Source: Thalassobaculaceae bacterium
GTDB lineage: Bacteria; Pseudomonadota; Alphaproteobacteria; Thalassobaculales; Thalassobaculaceae
DNA length: 64,000 nt
Direction: 5' to 3'
Assembly (NCBI GenBank): GCA_029212785.1
Contig: JARGOG010000004.1
Span: 60,354-124,353, forward strand
The position numbers and the translations under genes were made by a program. A model generated the notes under the pieces. It saw only the letters and a program-made list of their open reading frames with translations, did no database searches and had not been told where the DNA came from. This document shows, one piece after another, positions 8,795 through 17,528 of this stretch. Every line of letters starts with the position of its first letter. The stretch's first letter is position 1.

Positions 8795-9955
8795 ATGAAT
8801 TTCGACTACTCGGACACTCAGGAGGAGATCCGCCGCGCTGTGGCCCGCCTTTGTGGCGAATTCGGCGTCGACTATTGGCGATCCTGCGATGAGGAGGGGG
8901 CCTATCCGGAGGCGTTCGTTCAGGCCATGACCGACGCCGGTTGGTTGGCCGCCCTGATTCCCGAGACGTATGGAGGATCGGGTCTGGGGGTTCTTGAGGG
9001 ATGCATCATCCTGGAGGAGATCAACCGCTCTGGCGGCAATGGGGCCGCCTGCCACGCCCAGATGTACACGATGGCCTCGGTCCTCAACTACGGCAGCGAA
9101 GACCAGAAACGCCGCTACCTTCCCAAGGTGGCGGATGGCAGCTTGCGCTTGCAGGCTTTCGGCGTCACGGAACCCGATGCCGGGTCGAACACTCTGAAGA
9201 CCAAGACCTTCGCCAAGCGGGTCAATGGCGGATACGTGATCAACGGCCAGAAGATCTGGACGTCACGTTTTCTGCAGTCGCACATGTACCTTCTGATTGC
9301 TCGCACCACCCCGCTTGAGGAGGTCCGGAAGAAGACCGAAGGTCTGACGCTCTTCCTGGTCGACATCGCCAAGGCTGGCGCGTCCCTGAAGTCGAAGCCG
9401 ATCCGTACGATGCTGAACCATCACACCAACGAAGTGTTCATCGACGACCTGGAGGTTTCAGACGACGATCGGATCGGAGAGGAGGGCCGGGGCTTCCACT
9501 ACCTCGTGGACTCGCTCAACTCTGAACGCCTGCTGGTCGCCAGCGAGTCGATCGGGGACGGGAAATGGTTTACCGAGCAGTCCGCCCGCTATGCCAATGA
9601 ACGCATCGTATTCGACCGTCCGATCGGCCAGAACCAGGGTATTCAGTTTCCGATCTCGCGGGCGCACATGAATCTGCAGGCGGCCGAGCTCATGCGCAAC
9701 CGTGCGGCGGTCATGTTCGATCAGGGGCTGCCCTGCGCCAGCGAGACCAGCATGGCGAAATATCTGGCGTCGGAAGCGTCATGGGAAGCAGGGGAGGCCT
9801 GCATGACGACCTTCGGCGGCTACGGCGTTGCCTCGGAATATCATGTCGAGCGCAAGTGGAAGGAGGCGCGGCTGTTCAGGACCGCTCCGCTGTCGAACAA
9901 CCTGATACTCGCGCAGGTCGCCCAGCATGCATTGGGTATGCCGCGGTCGTACTGA
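8795..9955 (+). CDS. Acyl-CoA dehydrogenase
   Basis: A 386-aa flavoenzyme that forms the alpha-beta double bond of an acyl-CoA. Domains are the N-terminal helices, a middle beta domain with FGVTEPDAGSN (residues 122-132) and KIWTSR (153-158), and a C-terminal helix bundle. The usual C-terminal base motif (EGT) is absent; that stretch reads FRTAPLSNNLI. Glu244 in NSERLLVAS matches the alternative catalytic Glu of isovaleryl- and long-chain-type enzymes, so it should be active. It sits between the CoA-transferase and MmgE/PrpD genes, and probably oxidises the CoA ester made by the transferase. Confidence 0.94.
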   Translation: MNFDYSDTQEEIRRAVARLCGEFGVDYWRSCDEEGAYPEAFVQAMTDAGWLAALIPETYGGSGLGVLEGCIILEEINRSGGNGAACHAQMYTMASVLNYGSEDQKRRYLPKVADGSLRLQAFGVTEPDAGSNTLKTKTFAKRVNGGYVINGQKIWTSRFLQSHMYLLIARTTPLEEVRKKTEGLTLFLVDIAKAGASLKSKPIRTMLNHHTNEVFIDDLEVSDDDRIGEEGRGFHYLVDSLNSERLLVASESIGDGKWFTEQSARYANERIVFDRPIGQNQGIQFPISRAHMNLQAAELMRNRAAVMFDQGLPCASETSMAKYLASEASWEAGEACMTTFGGYGVASEYHVERKWKEARLFRTAPLSNNLILAQVAQHALGMPRSY

Positions 9956-9971
9956 TTGAATTGGAGACATC

Positions 9972-11393
9972 ATGTCCGTCACGTCACTGCCCGAGTCCGT
10001 CGCTGGCGAGGCCGTTCTGTCCACGACAGACCGGCTCGCGACGTTCACCCGTGATGCCGAAGTTGGCCCGGAGGTCTTGCAGCAGGCTGTCCCCCTCATT
10101 CTGGACACGCTTGCGGTAACGTTGGCCGGTGGCGCCGAGCCGGGGGTCCGGACCCTGATGGACGCGATCGAGCCCCATTCCGGCGCGTCGGCGGTCCCAT
10201 CATTCTGGAACGAGCGGTCCTATGGGCAGGGCGATGCCGCGCTGGTGATCGGCATGGCAAGCCACGTTCTCGACTATGATGATGTCAGCATGCTGGCGGT
10301 CTGCCACCCAAGCGCGCCGATACTGTCGGCCCTGCTCGCCATGGCGCCGCGCGAGCGGATATCGGGTCGCGCTCTTCTGGAAGCCTTCGCCGTCGGCACG
10401 GAGGTTCTGATACGCCTCGGGCAGGCGATGGGGTTCCGGCATTACGCGCTCGGTTTTCATGCCACGGCTACGCTTGGCACGGTCGGCGCCGCCGCCGCCT
10501 GCGCCCGACTGATGGCGCTGGATCACCGCCAGACCGGCCACGCGTTGTCGATCGCCGCCAGTCTGGCGTCGGGGCTCCGCGCAAATTTCGGTTCGATGGT
10601 GAAGTCACTGCATGTTGGGATCGCCGCGGCCAACGGACAGAAGGCGGCGAGGCTGGCGGCGGCCGGTATTCAGGGCAGTGCCGAGCCATTCGACGGTGAG
10701 GGGTTCCTGCACGCGTTCTCGGGCGGCGAGGTCCGGGAGTGGCCGGGCGACCTGGAACTGGGGGCGCCGTTCGCGATCGCCGAGCCGGGCTTCGAGCAGA
10801 AGCGGTATCCGTGCTGCTATATGCTGCACAAGATCATCGAGGCGACCTTGGCGTTGCGGCGGGAGACGGGGCTGACCCTGCGCGACGTCACATCCGCCCA
10901 TGTGCAGATGCCGAATGGCGGTACCAAGCCGCTTATCCACCCGCGACCCAAATCCGGATTGAATGCGCTGTTCAGCGCGCCCTACGCCGTGGTCGCCGGA
11001 TTGTCGGACGGGCGTATCGACCTGAAGAGCTTCACCGACGAAGCGGTCCTGAGGCCCGAGGTGCAGTCGCGGCTGGCCGACATCGAGGTGGTCGAGGACA
11101 CCGCTCTGTCGACGCAAGGGGCGGATGTCGGAGCGGCGCCGGTGACCGTGACATTGGTGCGGGCTTCCGGCGACAGCGTGTCGCGCACGATCGTGGCACT
11201 CCCAGGTTCGCGCACGGATCCGTTGACCGAAGCGCAACAGCGGGCCAAATGGGACGATTGCCTGCTGCGGGCGAACCCGGGCGTTCCGGAAGAAAAGCGG
11301 GCCACACTGTTCGACGAGGGCCGGAACCTCGCCGCCGAGGCCAGCATCGCCGGTTGGTTGGGCCGTCTGTCGTCGGCCATGTCGGCGGGCTGA
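9972..11393 (+). CDS. MmgE/PrpD family protein
   Basis: A 473-aa member of the family containing 2-methylcitrate dehydratase PrpD and cis-aconitate decarboxylase. Recognisable segments are ILDTLAVTLAGGAEPG near the start, ASHVLDYDD (catalytic-pocket region), ALGFHATATLGTVGAAAACA, and RYPCCYMLHKIIEATL. GGAGACATC precedes the ATG. It is the last gene of the CoA-transferase operon. The exact reaction (hydration, dehydration or decarboxylation of a tricarboxylate-like acid) cannot be told, as the family is diverse. The gene ends 22 bp before the convergent esterase gene. Confidence 0.92.
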   Translation: MSVTSLPESVAGEAVLSTTDRLATFTRDAEVGPEVLQQAVPLILDTLAVTLAGGAEPGVRTLMDAIEPHSGASAVPSFWNERSYGQGDAALVIGMASHVLDYDDVSMLAVCHPSAPILSALLAMAPRERISGRALLEAFAVGTEVLIRLGQAMGFRHYALGFHATATLGTVGAAAACARLMALDHRQTGHALSIAASLASGLRANFGSMVKSLHVGIAAANGQKAARLAAAGIQGSAEPFDGEGFLHAFSGGEVREWPGDLELGAPFAIAEPGFEQKRYPCCYMLHKIIEATLALRRETGLTLRDVTSAHVQMPNGGTKPLIHPRPKSGLNALFSAPYAVVAGLSDGRIDLKSFTDEAVLRPEVQSRLADIEVVEDTALSTQGADVGAAPVTVTLVRASGDSVSRTIVALPGSRTDPLTEAQQRAKWDDCLLRANPGVPEEKRATLFDEGRNLAAEASIAGWLGRLSSAMSAG

Positions 11394-11415
11394 ACCTCGA
11401 AGGTCGGCGGCGGTT

Positions 11416-12351
11416 TCAGGCCAGCGCTCGTTTCAGGGACGCCGCGACGTATTGCTGAGCATTGACCGCGTCGTCCACGGCGGGGGCCATGCCGAAGAAG
11501 CCGTGGATCATGCCGTCGAACAGCTTGTAGTCGACCGGCGTGCCGACCGCCCGCAGGGCTTCGGCATAACGCGCGCCCTCGTCGCACAGAACATCGCACT
11601 CGGCCGCGACAATGGTGGCCGGCGCCACTCCGGACAGGCTGGCCGCCTTGATCGGCGACGCGCGCCAGTCATCGGCATCTTCGGGGCGCACCAGATAGTA
11701 GGATCGAAACCATTCCATGGCGGCTTTCGTCAGGATGCCGTAGCCGGTGGCGTACCGCTCGTAGCTGTCGCCGACGAGGCTGTAATCGACGACCGGGTAT
11801 ATCAGCGCCTGCAGCTTGAGCGGCAGGTCGCCTTCGTCCCGGGCTCGGATCGCAACGATCGCCGCGAGATTGCCGCCGGCGCTGTCCCCGCAGACCGCGG
11901 TCCGGGTGGCGTCGGTCCCCAGGTCGGGCGCGGTCTCGATCACCCAACGATAGGCGGCCCAGGCATCATCGGCGGCGGCCGGGAAGCGATGTTCCGGCCC
12001 CATGCGGTAGTCGACCGAGACCACAACCGCGCCCGAACCGCTGCACAGGTTCCGGGCGATCACGTCATGGGTGTCGAGGTTGCCGAAGACGTGCCCGCCG
12101 CCGTGGTAGTACATCGCCGTCGGCCAAGGCCCGTCGGTCTGCGGCCAGTACACCCGCACCGGGATATCGCCACCCGGACCCGGCACCATCCGGTCTTCGG
12201 TTCTGGCGACCGGCGCCGGCGTCCCGCCGCGCGCTTTCGCCATGGCGTCGAATACCGTACGTGCTTCGGTGGGCGTCAGGCTTTCGATCGTGGGCAGCTT
12301 GGCGTCCGCCAGGGCTTTCAGAGCTACCTGGATCTGGGGGTGCAGGGCCAT
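11416..12351 (-). CDS. HSL-family alpha/beta hydrolase (esterase or lactonase)
   Basis: A 311-aa hydrolase of the hormone-sensitive-lipase family. The oxyanion motif HGGG is at residues 83-86, the nucleophile Ser157 is in GDSAGG, and the likely acid and base are Asp253 (AECDVL) and His283 (DGMIHGF). The start at 12349-12351 has GGAGGG upstream; a longer in-frame start overlapping the regulator is unlikely. It lies 29 bp after the GntR/FCD gene on the same strand and forms an operon with it. With a Baeyer-Villiger monooxygenase in the same island, hydrolysis of its ester or lactone product is a natural but unproven role. Confidence 0.92.
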   Translation of the reverse strand: MALHPQIQVALKALADAKLPTIESLTPTEARTVFDAMAKARGGTPAPVARTEDRMVPGPGGDIPVRVYWPQTDGPWPTAMYYHGGGHVFGNLDTHDVIARNLCSGSGAVVVSVDYRMGPEHRFPAAADDAWAAYRWVIETAPDLGTDATRTAVCGDSAGGNLAAIVAIRARDEGDLPLKLQALIYPVVDYSLVGDSYERYATGYGILTKAAMEWFRSYYLVRPEDADDWRASPIKAASLSGVAPATIVAAECDVLCDEGARYAEALRAVGTPVDYKLFDGMIHGFFGMAPAVDDAVNAQQYVAASLKRALA

Positions 12352-12380
12352 TGGTTGTTCCCTCCGAGGGTGCTGGTGGG

Positions 12381-13157
12381 TTAGGCCGAAGATCGTTGCC
12401 TGGTCTTCGGTTTGGACGTCGTGACAGGGGAGTCGAAGATGAAAGGGACGACCGTGCCATCCGGCTCGATCGTCCTTGTGACGTAAGCTCGCAGCATCGC
12501 CGGGATGGGACGGTCGAGAACCTGGAAGCCGACCAGAAGACTCTGACTGCGCACAACCGCTTCCGCCTCGTCGGGGTCGCCGGCCCGGAACAGGTCGAGG
12601 AACCTCTCGTAGTGCCAGAGGATGTCGGCCAACGGCAGGTGCGGGCGACCCAGTCTGCGAACGTAGATGTCGATCAGGCCGTGAAGCGATTGCCAAGCCC
12701 GGAACAGGAATCGGTTGGCCGACCGATACATTAATTCATAGAAGGTCCAGTGCTGGTCGAAGAACGCCCGTTCGTCCCGGGCCTCGGCGGCCGATCTCAT
12801 GACGAGCAGCGTCTTGGCCAAGCTGTTGAAGAGTTTCTCGTCGGCGCTCGCGGTGATGTAGCGGGCCGCCATTCCGCCCAGCATCGCCCGCAGCACGATC
12901 ATGTCCTGCATCTCGTCGGGTGTCGGATCGACGACGAAAGCGCCGCGTCCCGGCTGAATTTCCACCAGTCCTTCAGCCGCGAGTGACCGCAACGCCTCGC
13001 GCAACGGCCCCCGGCTGATCTGGAACTGCTCGGCGAGTTGGGACTCGACGAGATGGGCGCCGGGCGGAAGTCCGCCTGACCAGATCGCTTCCTGGACCAA
13101 ACGTTTCGCGGTCGCCGATAGCGACGGCGATCGGACAATCTCAGGAAGAACAGCCAT
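12381..13157 (-). CDS. GntR-family regulator with FCD domain (FadR subfamily)
   Basis: A 258-aa regulator. Residues 10-80 are the winged helix (GAHLVESQLAEQFQISRGPL, then REALRSLAAEGLVE), followed by an all-helical FCD effector domain. The stretch DQHWTFYELMYRSAN replaces the usual D-x3-H pattern, so some of the metal-binding residues common in FCD domains appear lost. It is divergent from the dehydrogenase/TRAP operon at 13334 across a 176-bp region containing a strong promoter and the 13-bp TTCGAACAAATAA element. Probable repressor of that operon and of its own esterase unit. Confidence 0.92.
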   Translation of the reverse strand: MAVLPEIVRSPSLSATAKRLVQEAIWSGGLPPGAHLVESQLAEQFQISRGPLREALRSLAAEGLVEIQPGRGAFVVDPTPDEMQDMIVLRAMLGGMAARYITASADEKLFNSLAKTLLVMRSAAEARDERAFFDQHWTFYELMYRSANRFLFRAWQSLHGLIDIYVRRLGRPHLPLADILWHYERFLDLFRAGDPDEAEAVVRSQSLLVGFQVLDRPIPAMLRAYVTRTIEPDGTVVPFIFDSPVTTSKPKTRQRSSA

Positions 13158-13240
13158 TGATAGCTCCGACGATGGACGAGGGCTGAAATCTGAAGCGTGA
13201 GACGCGAATCTGTCAATGGCCGACGGTCACTGGTCATCTG

Positions 13241-13279
13241 TTGACAATCTTGGGAACGAAGATATGTTCGAACAAATAA
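13241..13279 (+). promoter_or_regulatory. Promoter and candidate GntR operator of the dehydrogenase/TRAP/BVMO operon
   Basis: TTGACA (13241-13246) and TATGTT (13263-13268) are 16 bp apart. The perfect palindrome TGTTCGAACA (13265-13274) overlaps the -10, and the 13 bases TTCGAACAAATAA (13267-13279) are identical to 7503-7515. The element ends 54 bp before the dehydrogenase ATG; at the other promoter the gap to the ATG is 53 bp. This near-identical layout suggests one regulator for both operons. Confidence 0.75.
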
Positions 13280-13333
13280 CGCCGTGAAATCGGACCCGGA
13301 AGCGGGGACCTGGCGGATCGATGGAGGAGCGTG

Positions 13334-14383
13334 ATGAAGGGTGCGGTGTTCGCCGGTGATCGGCGGGTCGAGCTGAGGGAGTTCGACGATCCCTCGCCGG
13401 GGCCGGGAGAAGTGGTGCTGGAGATCAAGGCTTCCGGCATGTGCGGAAGCGATCTTAAGTTCTACCGGGCAGCCCCGGGCGAGGCGTCCAAGATACTTGG
13501 CCTGGGCGATACGGCTGCGGTCATCGCCGGCCATGAGCCTTGCGGTGTGGTAGCCGCGGTCGGTCCGGGCGTCAGCGAACAGCAGGCCCGGGTCGGTCAA
13601 CGGGTGATGGTGCATCATTATCGCGGATGCGGCGTCTGCCCGCATTGTTCGACCGGCTGGATGCAGCTCTGCGTCGACGGCGTGGCGGAGGTTTACGGGG
13701 CGACCGGGCACGGGGCGCACGCGCAGTATATGAAATGCCCGGCCCGGACCCTGGTGACCTTGCCCGACGAGTTGTCGTTCGAGACCGGCGCCGCGATCTC
13801 CTGCGGCACGGGAACCGCCTGGGGGGCCTTGAAGCGCCTGGATTTGGCGGGCGACCAGACGATCGCCATCTTCGGCCAGGGGCCGGTCGGATTGTCCGCC
13901 ACCCAGCTCGCGTCGGCCATGGGCGCGCGGGTCATCGCGCTGGACGTCAGCGACGAGCGGCTCGCCCGAGCCAAGGCGTTCGGCGCCGACGTGCTGATCA
14001 ATCCAAATGACACCGACCCCGTGGCGGCCATCCGCGAAGCCACGCACGGCCTCGGCGCGCACGTATCCATCGACGCGTCATCCTCGTCGCAGGCGCGGCG
14101 CCAGGCGGTGCAGTGCGTGCGCACCTGGGGCAAGGCCTGCTTCGTCGGCGAAGGCGGCGATGTCACGCTGGACGTCAGCCCGGACATGCTGCGCCGCCAG
14201 GTGACCATCATCGGATCGTGGACGTTCTCGACCGTCGGCCAGGGTGAGTGCGCGACTTTCATCGCGGACCGCGGCGTCGATGTCGACCAACTGTTCACAA
14301 ATCGCTGGTCGCTCTCGCAGGCGGCCGAAGCATACGAGCTGTTTGACAATCAGACGTCCGGGAAGGGCGTCATCCTGTTCTGA
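13334..14383 (+). CDS. Zinc-dependent medium-chain alcohol dehydrogenase
   Basis: A 349-aa NAD(P)-dependent dehydrogenase. The catalytic zinc ligands are Cys37 (GMCGSD) and His67-Glu68 (AGHEP). The structural zinc Cys are 99, 102, 105 and 113 in CGVCPHC...C spacing. The nucleotide-binding motif is AIFGQGPVGLSATQLA. The ATG at 13334 follows GGAGG by 6 bases; the GTG just before it is less well placed. It is first in an operon with dctPQM and the BVMO, and so probably oxidises an imported alcohol to the ketone that the BVMO uses. Its closest general type is the threonine/sorbitol dehydrogenase group. Confidence 0.93.
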   Translation: MKGAVFAGDRRVELREFDDPSPGPGEVVLEIKASGMCGSDLKFYRAAPGEASKILGLGDTAAVIAGHEPCGVVAAVGPGVSEQQARVGQRVMVHHYRGCGVCPHCSTGWMQLCVDGVAEVYGATGHGAHAQYMKCPARTLVTLPDELSFETGAAISCGTGTAWGALKRLDLAGDQTIAIFGQGPVGLSATQLASAMGARVIALDVSDERLARAKAFGADVLINPNDTDPVAAIREATHGLGAHVSIDASSSSQARRQAVQCVRTWGKACFVGEGGDVTLDVSPDMLRRQVTIIGSWTFSTVGQGECATFIADRGVDVDQLFTNRWSLSQAAEAYELFDNQTSGKGVILF

Positions 14384-14488
14384 GAGCAGTCCGTTCAAGA
14401 CCGCGACACGCGGCAAACCGTCAAGTGCCTTGGTTGCGGCCGCTGCGGCGGCTTCTGGCCTTGATCAACGAGTAGGGAGGGAACCGAG

Positions 14489-15577
14489 ATGATGCGTGCA
14501 GTACGCAGTGCCGCGCTGGCTTGCGCGGTTATGGTTGCGGGATCGACTTCGGCGGGGGCCGCCGAGAAGATCGTCTACGCAAGCTACATGTCCGAGGTCT
14601 ACACGATCAGCAAGGTCGACCTTTGGGTCATGGCCGAGATCGAAAAGCGGTCGAACGGCGAGATCGAGTTCGAGAAGTACTTCAGCGGCTCTCTCCTTAA
14701 GGCACCGGATCTGTTTCCGGGCCTGCAGGACGGCGCGGCGGACATGGTGACGGGCACGCCGGCCGCCTACAATCGCAACGACTACCGGCTGTCCAACGTG
14801 GTTCTGCCCTTCATCTCGTCCAAGGCGGACGCGGTGGGGAAGGCGCTGGTCGATCTCTATGCCTCCAACGCCAGCTTCCGCGGGGAGTTCGAGGGCCGCA
14901 ACATCAAGCTGCTGTACGCAGTGCCCTGGGCCGAGAACACGTTCTGGAGCGCCAAGCCGCTGGCCAAGGTCGAGGATTTCGCCGGGCTGAAGGTGCGTAG
15001 CGTCCAGGCGATCGCCGACTCGGTACAGATGATGGGCGGGACCCCGGTCGCCATGGCGTGGCCGGAAGCCCTCGAAGCCCTCGGGCGCGGCGTGGTCGAC
15101 GTCGTCTCTTCGACGCCGTTCGACTCCGGCGTTCTGGGCGGCGTGTACGAGTCCGCGAAAGTCGGCTCCGACGGCGGCGACATGGGGATCTTCTCGTTCG
15201 CGGCCACCGCGTTCAATCAACGCCGCTGGGACGGGTTGAGCGACGAGCACAAGAAGATCTTCCTGGACGTTACGGCGGAGGCGCCGACGCGCTTTCTGTC
15301 GGGCCTGAATTTCGAGCTTCAAAAGGCTGCCGAGAAGCTGTGCGCCTATAAGGGCGATCTCACCGTCACCCTGTTCCCGGAGAGCGAGCGCAAGAAGGCC
15401 TATGAGGTCGCCGCGATGCCGCTTCAGGCCCAATGGGTGAAGTGGGCCGCCGAGACGACCAAGGCCGACACCGCAGCGATGCTTCAGCAGTATCTCGACC
15501 TCGTCCGCAAGTACGAAGCGTCATCGACGTGGAAGTCGGGCTTCGAGCGCTATGAGGAACTGGACTGCGGCAAGTAA
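14489..15577 (+). CDS. dctP: TRAP transporter substrate-binding protein (DctP type)
   Basis: A 362-aa periplasmic solute receptor with a cleavable signal peptide (hydrophobic core ALACAVMVAGSTSAGAAE, cleavage near residue 25). Family features are the N-terminal YASYMSEVYTISKVDLWV and the mid-protein AKVEDFAGLKVRSVQ, which leads to the Arg that usually salt-bridges a carboxylate ligand, then GGTPVAMAWPEALEAL. It delivers a probably carboxylated substrate to DctQM. AGGGAGG precedes the start. A hairpin between this gene and dctQ could keep its expression above that of the membrane genes. Confidence 0.93.
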   Translation: MMRAVRSAALACAVMVAGSTSAGAAEKIVYASYMSEVYTISKVDLWVMAEIEKRSNGEIEFEKYFSGSLLKAPDLFPGLQDGAADMVTGTPAAYNRNDYRLSNVVLPFISSKADAVGKALVDLYASNASFRGEFEGRNIKLLYAVPWAENTFWSAKPLAKVEDFAGLKVRSVQAIADSVQMMGGTPVAMAWPEALEALGRGVVDVVSSTPFDSGVLGGVYESAKVGSDGGDMGIFSFAATAFNQRRWDGLSDEHKKIFLDVTAEAPTRFLSGLNFELQKAAEKLCAYKGDLTVTLFPESERKKAYEVAAMPLQAQWVKWAAETTKADTAAMLQQYLDLVRKYEASSTWKSGFERYEELDCGK

Positions 15578-15591
15578 CAATCGAGCTCTGG

Positions 15592-15619
15592 GCCGGCGGG
15601 ACGACTGAATTCCGCCGGC
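15592..15619 (+). terminator. Intercistronic hairpin between dctP and dctQ
   Basis: GCCGGCGG (15592-15599) pairs exactly with CCGCCGGC (15612-15619) over a 12-base loop, followed by TCCTTTACTT. It may be a partial terminator or mRNA-stabilising hairpin that makes the binding protein more abundant than the permease. Confidence 0.55.
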
Positions 15620-15653
15620 TCCTTTACTTGACGGCTTTGGGGAGTGTCACCGA

Positions 15654-16178
15654 ATGCGGACCGTCGCCCGCCTGATTGAGCGGTTCACACGGCAACTCGG
15701 AGTCCTCGGCGGCTTTGCGACGCTAATGGTGATGATCGTCATCATCCTCGATGTCGCGGGCAGGACCTTCTTCAACGCGCCGATCCCCGGAGGGAACGAG
15801 CTCTCCGAATTGCTGCTGGTTGTCCTGATCTTCCTTGGGCTTGCGGCCGCGCAGCAGGGTCGTAACCACTACACCGTCGACATTGTCACCCATCTGCTCG
15901 GGCCCGTGGCGCAACGCCGGCTCGAGACAGTCGGGATGGTTGTCAGCCTCCTGGTGGTCGGGTTGCTCGCGTGGCTGTCCGCCAAGCACGCCTGGCAGGC
16001 GATGCTCCAGGGCGAGTCCAGCTACGGCACGATCTCTTTTCCGATCTGGCCGGCCCGCGTGGTGATCGCATTCGGCCTGGGGCTGTTGGCCCTGCAATTG
16101 ATAATCGACATCGTCAAGACACTCTGCTCGCTGGATCGCCCGGCCGAGGATGACACCCCCACATCTCCCGTAGGCTAA
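15654..16178 (+). CDS. dctQ: TRAP transporter small permease (DctQ)
   Basis: A 174-aa inner-membrane protein with four hydrophobic segments, including ATLMVMIVIILDVAG, ELLLVVLIFLGLAAA, TVGMVVSLLVVGLLAWL and VVIAFGLGLLALQLIID. The family signature around RTFFNAPIPGGNELSELL is clear. It lies between dctP and dctM and pairs with DctM to form the sodium-driven importer. Length is normal. Confidence 0.92.
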   Translation: MRTVARLIERFTRQLGVLGGFATLMVMIVIILDVAGRTFFNAPIPGGNELSELLLVVLIFLGLAAAQQGRNHYTVDIVTHLLGPVAQRRLETVGMVVSLLVVGLLAWLSAKHAWQAMLQGESSYGTISFPIWPARVVIAFGLGLLALQLIIDIVKTLCSLDRPAEDDTPTSPVG

Positions 16179-16189
16179 GGCGCATCACG

Positions 16190-17488
16190 ATGGAAATGTT
16201 TGAATCAGGACTGATCATCATCGCGTTGCTGCTCGTCTTGCTGGCGGCGGGCGTGCCGATCGCTTTCGCCCTGGCGATGTCGGGCGTTGTCGGATTGGGT
16301 CTGGATAGGCCGTGGCGGGCGATCGAGTATCTGCTGTCGACCTTTGCCTATGCCAACACGGCGCATTTCGCATACGTCGTTCTCCCGCTCTTCCTGTTCA
16401 TGGGGCACATGGCGTTCTCGGCCGGGCTGTCGCGGCGCGCTTTCGAAGCAGGCCAGCAGTATCTCGGTCGGTTTCCGGGCGGCCTGGCGGCAGCGACCGT
16501 GTTCGCTTGCGCCGCGTTCTCGACCGTTTGTGGGTCCAGTGTGGCGACCGCGTCGACGATGGCGAAGGTGGCGCTGCCGGAGATGCTGCGCCATGGCTAC
16601 AAGGAACGACTGGCGGCGGGCTGCGTCGCTGCCGGCGGCACCTTGGGGGTGCTGATTCCGCCAAGCGGGATCCTGGTCATCTATTCGATCGTCACCCAGG
16701 TGTCGTTGCTCAAGCTGTTCCTGGCGGCCTTCGTCCCGGGAGTCGTGACCGCCGTGGTCTACATGTTCGGCATCTGGCTGATGGTGAAACTGGATCCCGA
16801 ACTCGCCGGCCGACCGCTGACGCGGCGCTTCACCTGGCGCGAACACGCCCAGGCGGCAGGGCGGTCCTGGGAAATGTTGCTGCTGTTCGCGGCGGTGATG
16901 GGCACAATCTATCTCGGCGTCGCGACGCCGACCGAGGCAGCGGCCCTCGGGGCCGGACTGTCGCTTCTGGCGGTACTGCGTCGCCCCGGGCGCTGGTCGA
17001 AGTTGGCGGAAGGATTGCGGGAAACCGGATCGGCCACCTGCTCGATCTTCGCGCTGATCATTGGTGCCGGTCTGTTCAGCCTCGGTCTGTCGACCACGCA
17101 GCTTCCGACCCATCTGGCGGAACTGGCGACCGGCCTCGATCTCTCGCCCGTCGCGATGATCGTGTTGATTCTGCTGCCCTATCTAATCTTGGGCATGTTC
17201 CTTGACGGTGTGTCGCTGATCCTGATCACGATGCCGATCGTCTTTCCGATCGTCAATCATGTCGGGTTCGACGCGGTGCTGTTCGGCCTGCTGGTAACCA
17301 AGGCCGTAGAGATCGGCTGCATCACGCCGCCGGTTGGATTGAATGCCTTCGTCGTGAAGAGTGCGGCGCCGGATGTCTCGCTCAGCGAGATATTCCGCGG
17401 CTGCATCCCCTTTGTCGTGATGGAAATCACCATCGTCGGTCTGATGATCGCGTTTCCGGACTTCTTCCTGTTCCTGGTGCACGACTGA
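16190..17488 (+). CDS. dctM: TRAP transporter large permease (DctM)
   Basis: A 432-aa inner-membrane protein with about 12 hydrophobic segments; this is the ion-coupled transport subunit. Typical stretches are LLAAGVPIAFALAMSG, FSTVCGSSVATASTMAKVALPEM, GGTLGVLIPPSGILVIYSI, and GCITPPVGLNAFVVKS near the end. It begins 11 bp after dctQ and is followed 40 bp later by the BVMO gene. It imports the substrate captured by DctP, using a Na+ or H+ gradient. Confidence 0.94.
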   Translation: MEMFESGLIIIALLLVLLAAGVPIAFALAMSGVVGLGLDRPWRAIEYLLSTFAYANTAHFAYVVLPLFLFMGHMAFSAGLSRRAFEAGQQYLGRFPGGLAAATVFACAAFSTVCGSSVATASTMAKVALPEMLRHGYKERLAAGCVAAGGTLGVLIPPSGILVIYSIVTQVSLLKLFLAAFVPGVVTAVVYMFGIWLMVKLDPELAGRPLTRRFTWREHAQAAGRSWEMLLLFAAVMGTIYLGVATPTEAAALGAGLSLLAVLRRPGRWSKLAEGLRETGSATCSIFALIIGAGLFSLGLSTTQLPTHLAELATGLDLSPVAMIVLILLPYLILGMFLDGVSLILITMPIVFPIVNHVGFDAVLFGLLVTKAVEIGCITPPVGLNAFVVKSAAPDVSLSEIFRGCIPFVVMEITIVGLMIAFPDFFLFLVHD

Positions 17489-17528
17489 AAATGAGCTACG
17501 GCGCTACGCTTAGTTGCGAGGAGATTGA

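Noticed and set aside
13158..13240. FadR-type TGGTC...GACCA operator near the FCD regulator
   Set aside because: ACTGGTCATCTG has only one half-site; the TTCGAA palindrome nearby is a better candidate.
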